Assembly: GCA_958423465.1 (NCBI GenBank)
Contig: CATZRD010000043.1
Span: forward strand, 1-19,370
Direction: 5' to 3'
DNA length: 19,370 nucleotides
Source: an uncultured Oscillospiraceae bacterium
Lineage (GTDB): Bacteria > Bacillota > Clostridia > Oscillospirales > Oscillospiraceae
In this document: positions 1 through 8,052 of the stretch, one piece after another
Layout: each line of letters opens with the position of its first letter
How positions within the stretch are numbered: position 1 is the first letter of the stretch
Made by a program: the position numbers and the translations under genes
The notes under the pieces: generated by a model
Database searches by the model: none
The model's input: only the letters and a program-made list of their open reading frames with translations
What the model was told of the DNA's origin: nothing

Positions 1-145
1 TGGCCCGGTCCAGCAGATCCTTAACCTCCGCGGCCTGGACCTCGTCCAGCGCCGCGTTCTCCTGAACGCCCTCCACGGTGAGCACGCCGATGGCGGCCTC
101 CGGAAAGATCTCCCAGAAGGAGTCCTCTGTCACAAACTTTTTCAT
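1..145 (-). CDS. B3/B4-domain protein, N-terminal part only
   Basis: The first 48 codons of a minus-strand gene that runs off the left edge. The ATG at 145 follows a strong AGGAGGA site (151-157). The visible protein begins MKKFVTEDSFWEIFPEAAIG, which resembles the opening of stand-alone B3/B4 proteins. These share the tRNA-binding/editing fold of the phenylalanyl-tRNA synthetase beta chain, and their cellular role is poorly known. No catalytic region is visible, so the family call rests on the opening motif (FWEIFPEA.IGVL). It is the last visible gene of the block that holds the AraC-type regulator and M20 amidohydrolase, 81 nt after the amidohydrolase, with a hairpin in the gap. Its link to arginine metabolism is unknown. 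Confidence 0.6.
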   Translation of the reverse strand, partial: MKKFVTEDSFWEIFPEAAIGVLTVEGVQENAALDEVQAAEVKDLLDRA

Positions 146-172
146 TTGTTTCCTCCTCATGTCGCGCCGGTC

Positions 173-192
173 CCCGCCGGGATGCCGGCGGG
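173..192 (-). repeat. Intergenic hairpin between M20 gene and B3/B4 gene
   Basis: A perfect inverted repeat with 8-bp GC arms (cccgccgg / ccggcggg) and a 4-nt loop. No T-run follows in the direction of transcription, so it is more likely an mRNA processing or stability hairpin than a full terminator. Confidence 0.5.
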
Positions 193-226
193 CCGTGTCA
201 AAATCTGTCGAAACATTTTATTTATA

Positions 227-1318
227 TCACTGTCTGCGGTAAGATGCAAGCAGATTGATGAACGCCTGAACGGACGGCGCCAGCAGCTCCCGGGGATACT
301 GATACTCGGTGCTGTGCAGGGGCCTGCAGGTCTCCCCCGCCCCGATGCCGAAGAAGGCCCCGGGGCAGCGCCGCAGATAGTGGCCAAAATCCTCGCTCCA
401 ACGCATGGGCTTCTCCAGCACCGCGCCGCCGCAGGCGGTCAGCACCCGCCGGGCGCAGTCCGGGTCGTTCCTGGTGGCGGGGAACACGTCCTGGTCCTCC
501 CGGGTCAGGGTCAGGCCGGCCTGGCCGGCCAGCTCCTCCATCCGGCGGACGACGGTCCCGCAGGCGTCGGCCAGGACCTCGTCCTCCTCCGCCCGGAGGG
601 TCAGCCACACCTCCGCCGTGGAGGCCGCCATGCCGAAGGCCTTCTCCCCTACCCGGGCGCCCACCACCGTGCACAGCCGGATGCCGTCCCGGGTCCGGTC
701 CGGCACCAGATCCGGCAGCTCGTACAGCAGGCTCCCCACCGCCCGGGCCGGGGAAACTCCCAGCTCCGGATACGCCGCGTGGGTGGAGCTGCCCCGCAGT
801 CCCAGGGTCAGCCCCTGAGAGGCGCAGGCAAAGGTCCCCGGACGGGTGAGGACCTGTCCCAGGGGAAAGCCGGGCAGGTTGTGGGCCCCGTAGACGGCCT
901 CCACCCGCTCCCGGTCAAAGAGGTCCAGGCAGCCCTTCGCCCCCTCCCCTGTCTCCTCCGCGCTCTGGAACAGCAGGAACACGTTTCGCCCCACCCGCAT
1001 GGTTTCCAGCGCCAGCGCCACGCCGCACAAAACCGCCGCGTGGCCGTCGTGGCCGCACAAATGGGCCGCCCCGCCCTCCGGCAGGGGCAGGGCGTCATAA
1101 TCCGCCCGCAGAACGATCCCAGGCAGGGTCCGGTCCGTCTCCACATGGGCCGCGTAAAAGCCCCGGCCGCAGGGGCGCACCTCCATGGAGGTGTTCTCCC
1201 GGAGGAAGCTTCTGATCCGCGCCTCCGTTTTCCGCTCCTGGCCGGAAAGCTCCGGACAGCCGTGGAGCGCCCGGAGAAGGGCCTCCGTTTTTTCCAGCAG
1301 GGTCTCATCCAGTTTCAT
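227..1318 (-). CDS. M20 family (M20D-type) metallo-amidohydrolase
   Basis: A 363-aa cytosolic zinc amidohydrolase of the aminoacylase/hippurate-hydrolase type, which removes acyl groups from N-acyl amino acids or similar amides. Visible metal-site motifs are Cys88-Gly-His90-Asp-Gly-His93, the catalytic Glu pair 121-122 (SAEETGEG), His146 (GAHNLPG), and a late His335 (PLHSTEYQYP) near WSED 307-310. Length and motif order match the family. The lid/dimerisation domain should lie around residues 165-275. There is no signal peptide. The gene starts 26 nt after the AraC-type regulator, so the two are probably co-transcribed. The context suggests release of arginine or another amino acid from an acylated or dipeptide form to feed the deiminase pathway. 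The substrate is an inference; sequence alone cannot give it. Confidence 0.88.
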   Translation of the reverse strand: MKLDETLLEKTEALLRALHGCPELSGQERKTEARIRSFLRENTSMEVRPCGRGFYAAHVETDRTLPGIVLRADYDALPLPEGGAAHLCGHDGHAAVLCGVALALETMRVGRNVFLLFQSAEETGEGAKGCLDLFDRERVEAVYGAHNLPGFPLGQVLTRPGTFACASQGLTLGLRGSSTHAAYPELGVSPARAVGSLLYELPDLVPDRTRDGIRLCTVVGARVGEKAFGMAASTAEVWLTLRAEEDEVLADACGTVVRRMEELAGQAGLTLTREDQDVFPATRNDPDCARRVLTACGGAVLEKPMRWSEDFGHYLRRCPGAFFGIGAGETCRPLHSTEYQYPRELLAPSVQAFINLLASYRRQ

Positions 1319-1344
1319 GTCTCTCCGCGTCCTTCCCGGCGTCG

Positions 1345-2658
1345 TTACGCCTCGCCCTTGGGCGGACGGCCCCGCCGGCCGCCGCTCTTCCGCCCCGCCG
1401 TCTCGCTGCCGTCGGTCTTCTGCAGCGTCACCCGGCTGCGGAACTCTGTAGGCGTCATCTCCTTGTGCTTATAGAAGTTCATATTGAAGGTCTTGATATT
1501 GCTGTAGCCCACCTCGATAGCCACGTCGATGACCAGCAGCTCTGTGGAAGCCAGCAGCTCGCAAGCCTTGTTGATCCGCACATAGTTCAGCAGGGTTTCA
1601 AAGTTCATTTCCGAGTAGTACAGCAGCAGCCGGTTCATCTCCGGCACGGAGATGCCGAACCGGGCAGCCACCTGGCTGGCGGAAAGCCGCTCATCCTGGT
1701 GGTTCTTGAAGATATAGTCCGTAACGGCAAAGGCGACGTTCTTATCGGTGCGGTTATATTTGCTCCTCGCCTTGCTGTAGATCTTTCGATAGTTGATGGG
1801 CGTGATGCCGACCTTGGACACAAAGTGCTTGGAGAGGTGGGACGCGTCCACGAAGCCCACCAGGTTGGCGATCTCGTCCAGATTCAGGTCCGTGTAGATC
1901 AGGTAATCCGAAGCCTTGTCGATTCGGATGCTGTTGAGCAGCTTGGGGAAGGTCTGCCCCGTTTTTTCCGCCAGCTGCTTGGAGAGGCCGGACTCCGACA
2001 CGAAGAACACCTCCGCCACCCGGGCCAGGGTCAGCTTCTCCGCCGAGTGGGCGTAGATATAGCTGAGGACCGTGTTCTCCGCCGACGCGCTCTTGCTCTG
2101 GTCCTTCTCGCCCCGGGCGGACATGATGTACCGCCGGTACATGATCATCAGCTCCGCCAGCTTGCTGGTGATATAGAGCTGGGCCATGGGCTTGTCCGGA
2201 TGCGCCTGCCGGCAGGATTCCAGCCCCAGCTCCCCCTTCAGATTCTCCATGATGCTGTCCACATACTGAGCCTGGACGGAGTCCAGGTACACCACCGGCT
2301 CCATGGATAAAAACCGCATCAGCTCGGAGCTGTCGTCCTCCGAGCCCTGGACGCTTTTCAAAATGGAATTGATATAGGAGTAGTCGTATACGACCTTGAT
2401 AAACTGCAGGGTCTCGCTCACCGCCGTGACCTCGGAGATCTTCCACGGGGTAATGGCGATCAGCATATTCGGCTCCACGGAGTAATCCACGCCGTCGATC
2501 TCGATGGTCCCCCGGCCGTGCTTGATATACAAAAAGCGCGCGGCCTGATGGATGAGGGGCTTGGTGGCCCCCTGGATCGCCTCGTAATCAAAGGAGCAGA
2601 TCGCCGCCGGGTCGGAGGCGGACACCCAACTGTTCTGCATTTCTGCCGGTTTCGTCAT
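1345..2658 (-). CDS. AraC-type regulator with two tandem DNA-binding domains and an AT-hook tail
   Basis: A 437-aa transcription factor. I chose the ATG at 2658 because GAGGTG lies 7 nt upstream; an ATG two codons earlier is only 1 nt from that site. Domains: a cupin-like sensor (about 35-100), a helical linker (about 110-190), a complete AraC HTH domain (about 195-297, ending in the usual Pro-x-x-Tyr-Arg pattern, TPINYRK), a second complete AraC domain (about 308-410, ending TPTEFRSR), and a basic tail at 427-434 (GRRGRPPK) that is a textbook AT-hook core. Ordinary AraC proteins have one such domain. It lies directly downstream of the arc operon and 26 nt before the M20 gene, so control of arginine catabolism is likely but inferred. 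The ligand is unknown. Confidence 0.85.
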   Translation of the reverse strand: MTKPAEMQNSWVSASDPAAICSFDYEAIQGATKPLIHQAARFLYIKHGRGTIEIDGVDYSVEPNMLIAITPWKISEVTAVSETLQFIKVVYDYSYINSILKSVQGSEDDSSELMRFLSMEPVVYLDSVQAQYVDSIMENLKGELGLESCRQAHPDKPMAQLYITSKLAELMIMYRRYIMSARGEKDQSKSASAENTVLSYIYAHSAEKLTLARVAEVFFVSESGLSKQLAEKTGQTFPKLLNSIRIDKASDYLIYTDLNLDEIANLVGFVDASHLSKHFVSKVGITPINYRKIYSKARSKYNRTDKNVAFAVTDYIFKNHQDERLSASQVAARFGISVPEMNRLLLYYSEMNFETLLNYVRINKACELLASTELLVIDVAIEVGYSNIKTFNMNFYKHKEMTPTEFRSRVTLQKTDGSETAGRKSGGRRGRPPKGEA

Positions 2659-2702
2659 ACTCATGCACCTCGAGCCTTCTGTTTTTGTGTCCCAGACCAG
2701 AA

Positions 2703-2733
2703 GTCGGCTGCATGCACAGCACATGCAGCCGAC
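2703..2733 (-). promoter_or_regulatory. Perfect 12-bp palindrome at +1 of the regulator gene
   Basis: Arms gtcggctgcatg and catgcagccgac flank a 7-nt spacer. The repeat begins one base upstream of the predicted start of transcription (about 2732). It may be an operator, for example for self-control by the downstream regulator, or a leader hairpin. No T-run follows on either strand, which argues against a terminator. Confidence 0.55.
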
Positions 2734-2738
2734 AACTG

Positions 2739-2747
2739 ATTATACCA
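2739..2747 (-). promoter_or_regulatory. Extended -10 promoter for the AraC-type regulator
   Basis: On the minus strand the sequence reads TGG-TATAAT, a consensus extended -10 element (TGn TATAAT) lying 28 nt after the antiporter stop codon. The -35 region 17 nt upstream is poor, as is common for extended -10 promoters. The regulator can therefore be transcribed apart from the arc operon. Confidence 0.65.
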
Positions 2748-2774
2748 TATCCACGGGACAAATGCGAGAGAAAA

Positions 2775-4241
2775 TCAGCTGAGGAACAGCATCGCCAGGG
2801 TCAGCACCACGCCGACGAACACCGCGATGACAGCCAGCAGCTTGCCGGCCCACTTGACCCAGGTCTCCCAGGGCACACGGGCCAGAGCCAGACCGCCCAT
2901 GATGAAGCCGCAGGTGGGGGTGAACAGGTTCACGAAACCGTTGGCGGCCACATTGATCATGATGGAGGTCTCCACGGACCAGTTCATGCCGGCCACGATG
3001 GGGGAGACGATGGGGGAGGACAGACCGGCCAGACCGGAGGAGGAGGGAACCAGGAAGCTCAGGCCGATGTGCAGCAGGTAGTCCAGGAAGCCGAACACGG
3101 CGGCGGGCAGACCGGAGGCGGACAGAGCGGTAACGGAAGCCTCGACGATCCAGGAACCCATGCCGGTGCTGTTCATGATCACGGTGGTGGCACGGGCCAG
3201 GGCGATGACCAGGTTCACGGAGATCATATCGGCGAAGCCGTTGACCACATAGGTCATGAACTTGCTCTTGTCCTCGATGCCGATGATGCCGATGATAATG
3301 CCCATCAGCAGGAACCAGGTGGCGGCGTCATCGAACCACCAGTCGCCCAGCTGGTTTCCGGTGAGGAAGCGGGACCAGCCCAGACCGTTGTACATGCCCT
3401 CGCTGAGGCTGCCCCAGGGGATGAAGCCCAGGATCATGACGACGAAGGACAGGGCGAAGAGGACCAGAACGGCCTTCTGCTTGCCGGAGAGGCGGACGTT
3501 GTCGTCGATCTCGTCGGCGCCGCCGTAGGCGGCCTTGCACTCGGCGATCTGCTCAGCGGTGAGGATGGAGCCCTTGTTCTCCTTCACGCGCTTGGCGTAG
3601 CGGGTAACGAAGAGAGCGGAGATCACATAGGTGCCCAGCCAGAGGATGATGCCCTCCACATACAGAACGCCCATGTTCACGTTCACGCCCACCGCGGTGG
3701 CGGCGTCAACAGCCGCGCCGGTGGCGAAGGGGTTGATGGTGGAGCCCAGCACGCCGGAGCCGGCGCCCAGCAGGACGGTAGCCGCGCCCACCAGCGGGTC
3801 AAACCCGGCGGCCATCATGGTCGCCGCCAGCAGGATGTAGAAGCCCACGGTCTCCTCGCCCATACCGTAGGTGGTACCGCCGACGGAGAACAGGAACATC
3901 AGGATCCAGACAAGGACCAATTCTTTGCCGTGGAGCTTTTTCACCAGCACGTGGATGCCGGTCTCCAGAGCCCCGGTGGCGTTCAGCAGGGACAGGAACA
4001 CGCCCAGGCAGAACACGAAGCCGATAACGTCGCCGGCGTCGTGCCAGCCTGCGATAGGCGCCATGAGGATGTCGCTGAAGCTGGCGGCGGTGACCGCCAC
4101 AGCCTCGCCGGTCTCGGCGTCGGTGTAGGTGTTGCCCTGCGTGATCCAGGTGAAGATGGACACCACCAGCAGCACGCAAAGCAGGATCGCGAAGGTACTA
4201 AGAGATCTCTTAGCCTTCTTCTTGGCAGAATTGTTGGCCAT
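2775..4241 (-). CDS. YfcC/DcuC-family transporter, probable arginine/ornithine antiporter
   Basis: A 488-aa polytopic inner-membrane protein with a Lys-rich cytosolic N-terminus, a first transmembrane helix at about 14-33, and roughly twelve hydrophobic segments. The signatures GMGEET (126-131) and GSTINPFATG (166-175) are typical of YfcC-type members of the DcuC family. A hydrophilic cytosolic loop lies near residues 215-255. In arc clusters, members of this group usually serve as the arginine/ornithine exchanger, the role of ArcD in other bacteria; the specificity here rests on context. It begins 38 nt after arcC with AGAGAGGG as the ribosome site, and is the fourth gene of arcA-arcB-arcC-antiporter. 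No clear terminator follows it before the promoter of the next gene. Confidence 0.85.
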   Translation of the reverse strand: MANNSAKKKAKRSLSTFAILLCVLLVVSIFTWITQGNTYTDAETGEAVAVTAASFSDILMAPIAGWHDAGDVIGFVFCLGVFLSLLNATGALETGIHVLVKKLHGKELVLVWILMFLFSVGGTTYGMGEETVGFYILLAATMMAAGFDPLVGAATVLLGAGSGVLGSTINPFATGAAVDAATAVGVNVNMGVLYVEGIILWLGTYVISALFVTRYAKRVKENKGSILTAEQIAECKAAYGGADEIDDNVRLSGKQKAVLVLFALSFVVMILGFIPWGSLSEGMYNGLGWSRFLTGNQLGDWWFDDAATWFLLMGIIIGIIGIEDKSKFMTYVVNGFADMISVNLVIALARATTVIMNSTGMGSWIVEASVTALSASGLPAAVFGFLDYLLHIGLSFLVPSSSGLAGLSSPIVSPIVAGMNWSVETSIMINVAANGFVNLFTPTCGFIMGGLALARVPWETWVKWAGKLLAVIAVFVGVVLTLAMLFLS

Positions 4242-4279
4242 GATTTTTCCCTCTCTCTTTTAATTTTTGTGAGGATCCG

Positions 4280-5218
4280 TCACTTGGTGATGACCGTTCC
4301 GGTCTTCCCCTCCAGGGCGTCGGCCGCCCGGGCCAGGGAGGTGATCAGCGCGGTGCCACCGTGCTCGTTGTTGGCGACGAACTCCATGCAGGACTGCACC
4401 TTGGGCAGCATGCTGCCGGGCGCGAACTGCTTCTCACCGATATACTTCTCAGCTTCCGCCAGATTCATCACAGGCAGCTCCTGCTGATCCGGCTTGTTGA
4501 AGTTGATGCAGACCCGATCCACCGCGGTGAGGATGATCAAGCGGTCAGCCTTGATATCCTGGGCCAGCAGGGAGCTGGCGCGGTCCTTGTCGATGACCGC
4601 CGCCACGCCCTTCAGACCCTGTTCGGTCTCCACCACGGGGATGCCGCCGCCGCCCACCGTGATCACGATGTCGCCGGCCTCTACCAGCTGCTCCACCACC
4701 TTCAGCTCCACGATCCGCTTGGGGATGGGGGAGGGAACCACGCGGCGGTAGCCGCGGCCCGCGTCCTCGACAAAGGTGAAGCCCTTCTCCGATGCGATCT
4801 TGTCGGCCTCCTCCTTGGTGTAGAAGCTGCCCACGGGCTTGGTGGGATGCTGGAAGCCGGGGTCCTTCTCGTCCACCACCACCTGGGTGACCACGGTGGC
4901 GCACTCCTTATGGATGCCCCGGAGAGCCAGCTCCTCCTGGATGGCCTGCTGCAGATGATAGCCGATATACCCCTGGGTCATGGCGCCGCACTCGGGGAAC
5001 GGCATGAAGGGGGTATTGCCGCCCTTGTTGGCGGAGAACTCCATGGCCAGGTTGATCATGCCCACCTGGGGGCCGTTGCCGTGGCCGATGATGACCTCAT
5101 AGCCCTTCTCCACCAGGTCCACGATGGGCTTGGCGGTGTTCTTGACCAGGGCCAGCTGCTCTTCCGGCGTCTTGCCGAGGGCGTTGCCGCCCAGCGCTAC
5201 TACAATTCTCTCTGCCAT
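4280..5218 (-). CDS. arcC: Carbamate kinase
   Basis: A 312-aa cytosolic enzyme that transfers phosphate from carbamoyl phosphate to ADP, giving ATP, ammonia and CO2. It is the energy-yielding last step of the arginine deiminase pathway. Visible motifs are ALGGNAL near the start, GHGNGPQVG (about 46-54 from this start), and a late VGGGGIPV segment, all usual for the amino-acid kinase fold. The length matches the family. A GTG at 5227 would overlap the arcB stop but has no ribosome site. The ATG at 5218 follows AAGTGAG at good spacing and is preferred. It starts 5 nt after the arcB stop, so translational coupling is likely. Confidence 0.95.
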   Translation of the reverse strand: MAERIVVALGGNALGKTPEEQLALVKNTAKPIVDLVEKGYEVIIGHGNGPQVGMINLAMEFSANKGGNTPFMPFPECGAMTQGYIGYHLQQAIQEELALRGIHKECATVVTQVVVDEKDPGFQHPTKPVGSFYTKEEADKIASEKGFTFVEDAGRGYRRVVPSPIPKRIVELKVVEQLVEAGDIVITVGGGGIPVVETEQGLKGVAAVIDKDRASSLLAQDIKADRLIILTAVDRVCINFNKPDQQELPVMNLAEAEKYIGEKQFAPGSMLPKVQSCMEFVANNEHGGTALITSLARAADALEGKTGTVITK

Positions 5219-5223
5219 GGCGC

Positions 5224-6216
5224 TCACTTCAGGGTCGCGTACATGACAGCCTTGATGGTGTGCATGCGGTTCTCGGCCTCGTCAAACTGGCGGGCGTGCT
5301 TGCCCAGGAACACATCGTCGGTGACTTCCATGGCCTCCAGGCCGTACTTCTGATAGATGTCCTCGCCGATGGTGGTGTCTCTGTCGTGGAAGGAGGGCAG
5401 GCAGTGCATGAAGATGGCGTTGGGCTTGGCCATATCCATGACCTTCTGGTTGACCTGGAAGGGCAGCAGGAGCTTGATGCGCTGCTCCCACACGCTGTCG
5501 GGCTCGCCCATGGAGACCCAGATGTCGGTGTACAGCACGTCGCAGTCCTTGGCGCCCTGGGCCACGTCGTCGGTGAACTCCAGCACGGCGCCGGTCTCGG
5601 CGGCCACGGCCTGGCACTTCTCCACCAGCTCAGCCTTGGGCATCAGCTCCTTGGGGCCGCAGGCGCAGAAGTGCATGCCCAGCTTGGCGCAGACCACCAT
5701 CAGGGAGTTGGCCACGTTGTTGCGGGCGTCGCCGAAGAAGGTCAGCTTGCGGCCGCGGATATCACCGAACTCCTCTTTGACGGTGAGGATGTCGGCCAGC
5801 ATCTGGGTGGGATGGAAGTCGTCGGTCAGGCCGTTCCAGACGGGAACGCCGGAGTAGCGGGCCAGATCCTCCACCACGGACTGCTTGAAGCCGCGGTACT
5901 CGATGCCGTCATACATGCGGCCCAGCACCTTGGCGGTGTCGGCCAGGGACTCCTTCTTGCCCATCTGGGAAGAACCGGGATCCAGGAAGGTCACGCCCAT
6001 GCCCAGGTCCCGGGCGCCCACTTCAAAGGCGCAGCGGGTGCGGGTGGAGGTCTTTTCAAACAGCAGCACGACCTGCTTGTCGGTCAGCCACTTGTGCTCC
6101 ACGCCGTTGGCCTTCATGCGCTTGAACTCGGCGGCCAGGTTCAGCAGATAGTTGATCTCGTCGGGGGTGTAGTCCAGCAGGGTCAGAAAGCTCCTGCCTC
6201 TCACGTTAACGCCCAT
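5224..6216 (-). CDS. arcB: Ornithine carbamoyltransferase, catabolic
   Basis: A 330-aa cytosolic enzyme that interconverts citrulline plus phosphate with ornithine plus carbamoyl phosphate. Carbamoyl-phosphate motif STRTR at 57-61, HPTQ at 135-138, the ornithine loop SMGE at 235-238, and the catalytic HCLP at 271-274 are all present. Its place between arcA and arcC marks it as the catabolic form. The ATG at 6216 is preceded by AGGAGGAAAC, a strong ribosome site at slightly long spacing. A GC-rich hairpin separates it from arcA. No truncation or frameshift is seen. Confidence 0.96.
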   Translation of the reverse strand: MGVNVRGRSFLTLLDYTPDEINYLLNLAAEFKRMKANGVEHKWLTDKQVVLLFEKTSTRTRCAFEVGARDLGMGVTFLDPGSSQMGKKESLADTAKVLGRMYDGIEYRGFKQSVVEDLARYSGVPVWNGLTDDFHPTQMLADILTVKEEFGDIRGRKLTFFGDARNNVANSLMVVCAKLGMHFCACGPKELMPKAELVEKCQAVAAETGAVLEFTDDVAQGAKDCDVLYTDIWVSMGEPDSVWEQRIKLLLPFQVNQKVMDMAKPNAIFMHCLPSFHDRDTTIGEDIYQKYGLEAMEVTDDVFLGKHARQFDEAENRMHTIKAVMYATLK

Positions 6217-6280
6217 AGAATTCGTTTCCTCCTAGTAAATAATAGATGATATATGGTATGCAGCTGGGTCAACAGGCAAG

Positions 6281-6307
6281 GCGGACGGCTCCGGGGAGCC
6301 GGTCCGC
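6281..6307 (-). repeat. Hairpin in the arcA-arcB gap
   Basis: Arms gcggac-ggctc and gagcc-g-gtccgc pair with a single bulge and a 4-nt loop, 12 nt past the arcA stop. No U-tract follows in the minus-strand transcript. It is best read as a stability or partial-termination hairpin that could make arcA mRNA more abundant than the downstream genes. Confidence 0.5.
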
Positions 6308-6319
6308 CCGGCCCGGGGA

Positions 6320-7549
6320 TCACTCGGCGCGGATCAGAGGCATGGACATGCAGCGGGGACCGCCGCGGCCGCGGGACAGCTCGGCGGAGGGCATCTCCAG
6401 AACGTTGATGCCCCGGTCGCGCAGGATGGCGTTGGTCACGTCGTTTCTCTGATAGACGACGATCTTGCCGGGGGCGATGCACAGGGTGTTGGAGCCGTCG
6501 TTCCACTGCTCGCGGGCCGCGGCGATCAGGTCGTCGCCGCCGCAGTTGATGAGCTCCACGTTGTCCACATGGGTGTACTTCTCCAGGATGGACTTCAGAT
6601 CGGAGTCCACGCGCCGGATGCACAGATCGGCGGGATCGTTCTTGCCCGGGGTGATCTCATAGACGGTCAGAGGCCCGATGATGGCGGGATGGATGGTGTA
6701 CTTGTTCACGTCGATCTGGGTGAACACGGTATCCAGGTGCATGAAGGCGCGGCAGTCGGGAATGTCAAAGGCCAGAATGGTGCGGATCTTGGCGTTGGGG
6801 TCCTTGAACAGGTTGCGGGCGACCTCCTCGATGCCGTCGGGGGAGGTGCGCTGGGAGATGCCGATGGCCAGGGTGTCCTCGGTCAGGTTCAGCACGTCGC
6901 CGCCCTCGATGTTTCTGATGCTGTTCCGGTCGCAGTAGCGGGTGACCAGGCCCTCGAAGTCAGGATGATACCGGAAGATATAGTCGGCGTAGATGGTCTC
7001 GCGGCAGCGGGTGGGGAAGCGCATCTTGTGCAGCGTCACGCCGGTGCCCACGGAGGCGAAGGGATCGCGGGTGAAGTACAGGTTGGGCATGGGGTCCACC
7101 ACCAGATCGTCGGGAGGCGCGATCATATCCTGGAGGGAGTAGGCGGAGACGTTGCCCATCTCGCGCATGGTGATGCCTTCCATGGTCTTCTCCACCAGGT
7201 CCTTGCCGGAGAAGTTCTCGGTCAGATGGTCATACAGCTTGTCCTGCCACTTGCGGGTCTTGATGTTGCCCTCTTCCAGCCACTGATACAGGAAAGGCTT
7301 CAGCACCTCGGGATGCAGCTTCAGCACCTCGGTCATCAGGTCCTCCAGGTACACGACCTCGACGCCGTTGTCCCGCAGGATCTGGGCGAAGGCGTCGTGC
7401 TCCTGCTGAGCGACCTTCAGGAAGGGGATATCGTCAAAGAGCAGCTCGGGAAGACGGTCAGGAGTCAGGTTCAGCAGCTCCTTGCCAGGACGGTGCAGCA
7501 GCACCTTCTTCAGGGGCTTGATCTCGCTTCTTACACAAATACCTTTCAT
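6320..7549 (-). CDS. arcA: Arginine deiminase
   Basis: A 409-aa cytosolic enzyme that hydrolyses arginine to citrulline and ammonia, the first step of the pathway. Catalytic features are in place: FTRDPFASVG (159-168, with substrate-binding Asp162), EGGD at 215-218, the catalytic His271 in FMHLDTVF, and the nucleophile Cys400 in the C-terminal GPRCMSMPL motif. Length is normal. The ATG at 7549 follows TGGAGGAATT. It is the first gene of the operon, followed by arcB, arcC and the antiporter. Roughly 370 bp of AT-richer leader lies upstream before the promoter of the divergent tRNA gene, with room for regulated promoters. No consensus sigma-A promoter is obvious, which fits activator-dependent expression. 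Confidence 0.97.
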   Translation of the reverse strand: MKGICVRSEIKPLKKVLLHRPGKELLNLTPDRLPELLFDDIPFLKVAQQEHDAFAQILRDNGVEVVYLEDLMTEVLKLHPEVLKPFLYQWLEEGNIKTRKWQDKLYDHLTENFSGKDLVEKTMEGITMREMGNVSAYSLQDMIAPPDDLVVDPMPNLYFTRDPFASVGTGVTLHKMRFPTRCRETIYADYIFRYHPDFEGLVTRYCDRNSIRNIEGGDVLNLTEDTLAIGISQRTSPDGIEEVARNLFKDPNAKIRTILAFDIPDCRAFMHLDTVFTQIDVNKYTIHPAIIGPLTVYEITPGKNDPADLCIRRVDSDLKSILEKYTHVDNVELINCGGDDLIAAAREQWNDGSNTLCIAPGKIVVYQRNDVTNAILRDRGINVLEMPSAELSRGRGGPRCMSMPLIRAE

Positions 7550-7923
7550 AATTCCTCCAATTTACCTCCAATGGATGGATTTTGCTTTATATTTGCTCTG
7601 TTTTGCTGTAACCCGGCTTCTCACATCCGCGCGCATAGATGCGTTCAGCCTTTTGCACGTCCTTAGTGTACCTCATTTTCGAAAATAACATTGGAAGTTT
7701 TACAGAAATTCGATTGTACATTTCAGCAAAAATCCTCCGTATATTTATGTCGCATTTTGTGCATTAATTCTTACCCTCTCCATCAAGGCCCCGGGGGCCG
7801 GGGAACGCCGCCAAGCAATGCTCCGGCAGAGGGACTTTTTTTGTGAAAAACGCCCGACCGGAGGGCCGGCTGTGCCCCTCTGTCCCGGGGGGGAAATTTT
7901 TTTGAAAAAATGCAAATTATGTA
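7550..7923. other. arcA upstream region, no gene seen
   Basis: A noncoding gap of about 370 bp between arcA and the tRNA-Arg promoter. It is AT-rich from 7560 to 7770, then holds GC-rich palindromes near 7788-7804 and two T-tracts (around 7836-7842 and 7903-7909). On the minus strand a TACACT -10-like hexamer lies near 7664-7669 but has no good -35. I see no convincing ArgR box, FNR site, riboswitch or T-box. The arc promoter should lie here. Confidence 0.5.
7675..7686. promoter_or_regulatory. Candidate operator upstream of arcA
   Basis: A perfect 12-bp palindrome, attttcgaaaat, immediately upstream of a TACACT -10-like hexamer on the minus strand, about 125 bp before arcA. Its position fits a binding site for an arc regulator. 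Short AT palindromes also occur by chance, so this is tentative. Confidence 0.3.
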
Positions 7924-7952
7924 TTGCTTTTTCCCGCGGGCCGTGGTATGAT
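7924..7952 (+). promoter_or_regulatory. Promoter of tRNA-Arg
   Basis: TTGCTT (7924-7929), a 17-nt spacer, then TATGAT (7947-7952) preceded by TGG as an extended -10. It ends 23 nt before the mature tRNA. Confidence 0.8.
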
Positions 7953-7975
7953 GACTAAGCTGTCTGAGAGGACAC

Positions 7976-8052
7976 GCGCCATTAGCTCAGCTGGATAGAG
8001 CGTCTGGCTACGGACCAGAAGGCCGGGGGTTCGAATCCCTCATGGCGTGCCA
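7976..8052 (+). tRNA. tRNA-Arg (anticodon ACG)
   Basis: A 77-nt cloverleaf with encoded CCA. The acceptor arms are gcgccat / atggcgt, with a G-U pair at 1-72. The D arm is gctc...gagc. The anticodon stem tctgg / ccaga encloses loop ctacgga, giving anticodon ACG, which after deamination to inosine reads CGU, CGC and CGA. The T arm contains ttcgaat. It is transcribed away from arcA and has its own promoter and terminator. Its 3' end is copied twice just downstream, which is unusual. Confidence 0.97.

Noticed and set aside
2703..2733. Terminator of the arc operon
   Set aside because: The stem is excellent but neither side has a T-run, and it lies downstream of a promoter in the leader of the next gene, so a regulatory role fits better.
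5260..6249. Long plus-strand open frame opposite arcB, and similar long frames opposite arcA, arcC, the antiporter, uvrC and mutS2
   Set aside because: They have His/Gln/Gly/Val-rich composition typical of the antisense of GC-rich genes, no ribosome sites, and lie wholly over genes with clear family motifs.
7550..7923. ArgR boxes or a T-box ahead of arcA
   Set aside because: A few AT-rich strings (around 7735-7750) vaguely resemble an ArgR half-site, but no paired consensus boxes or T-box core are visible.
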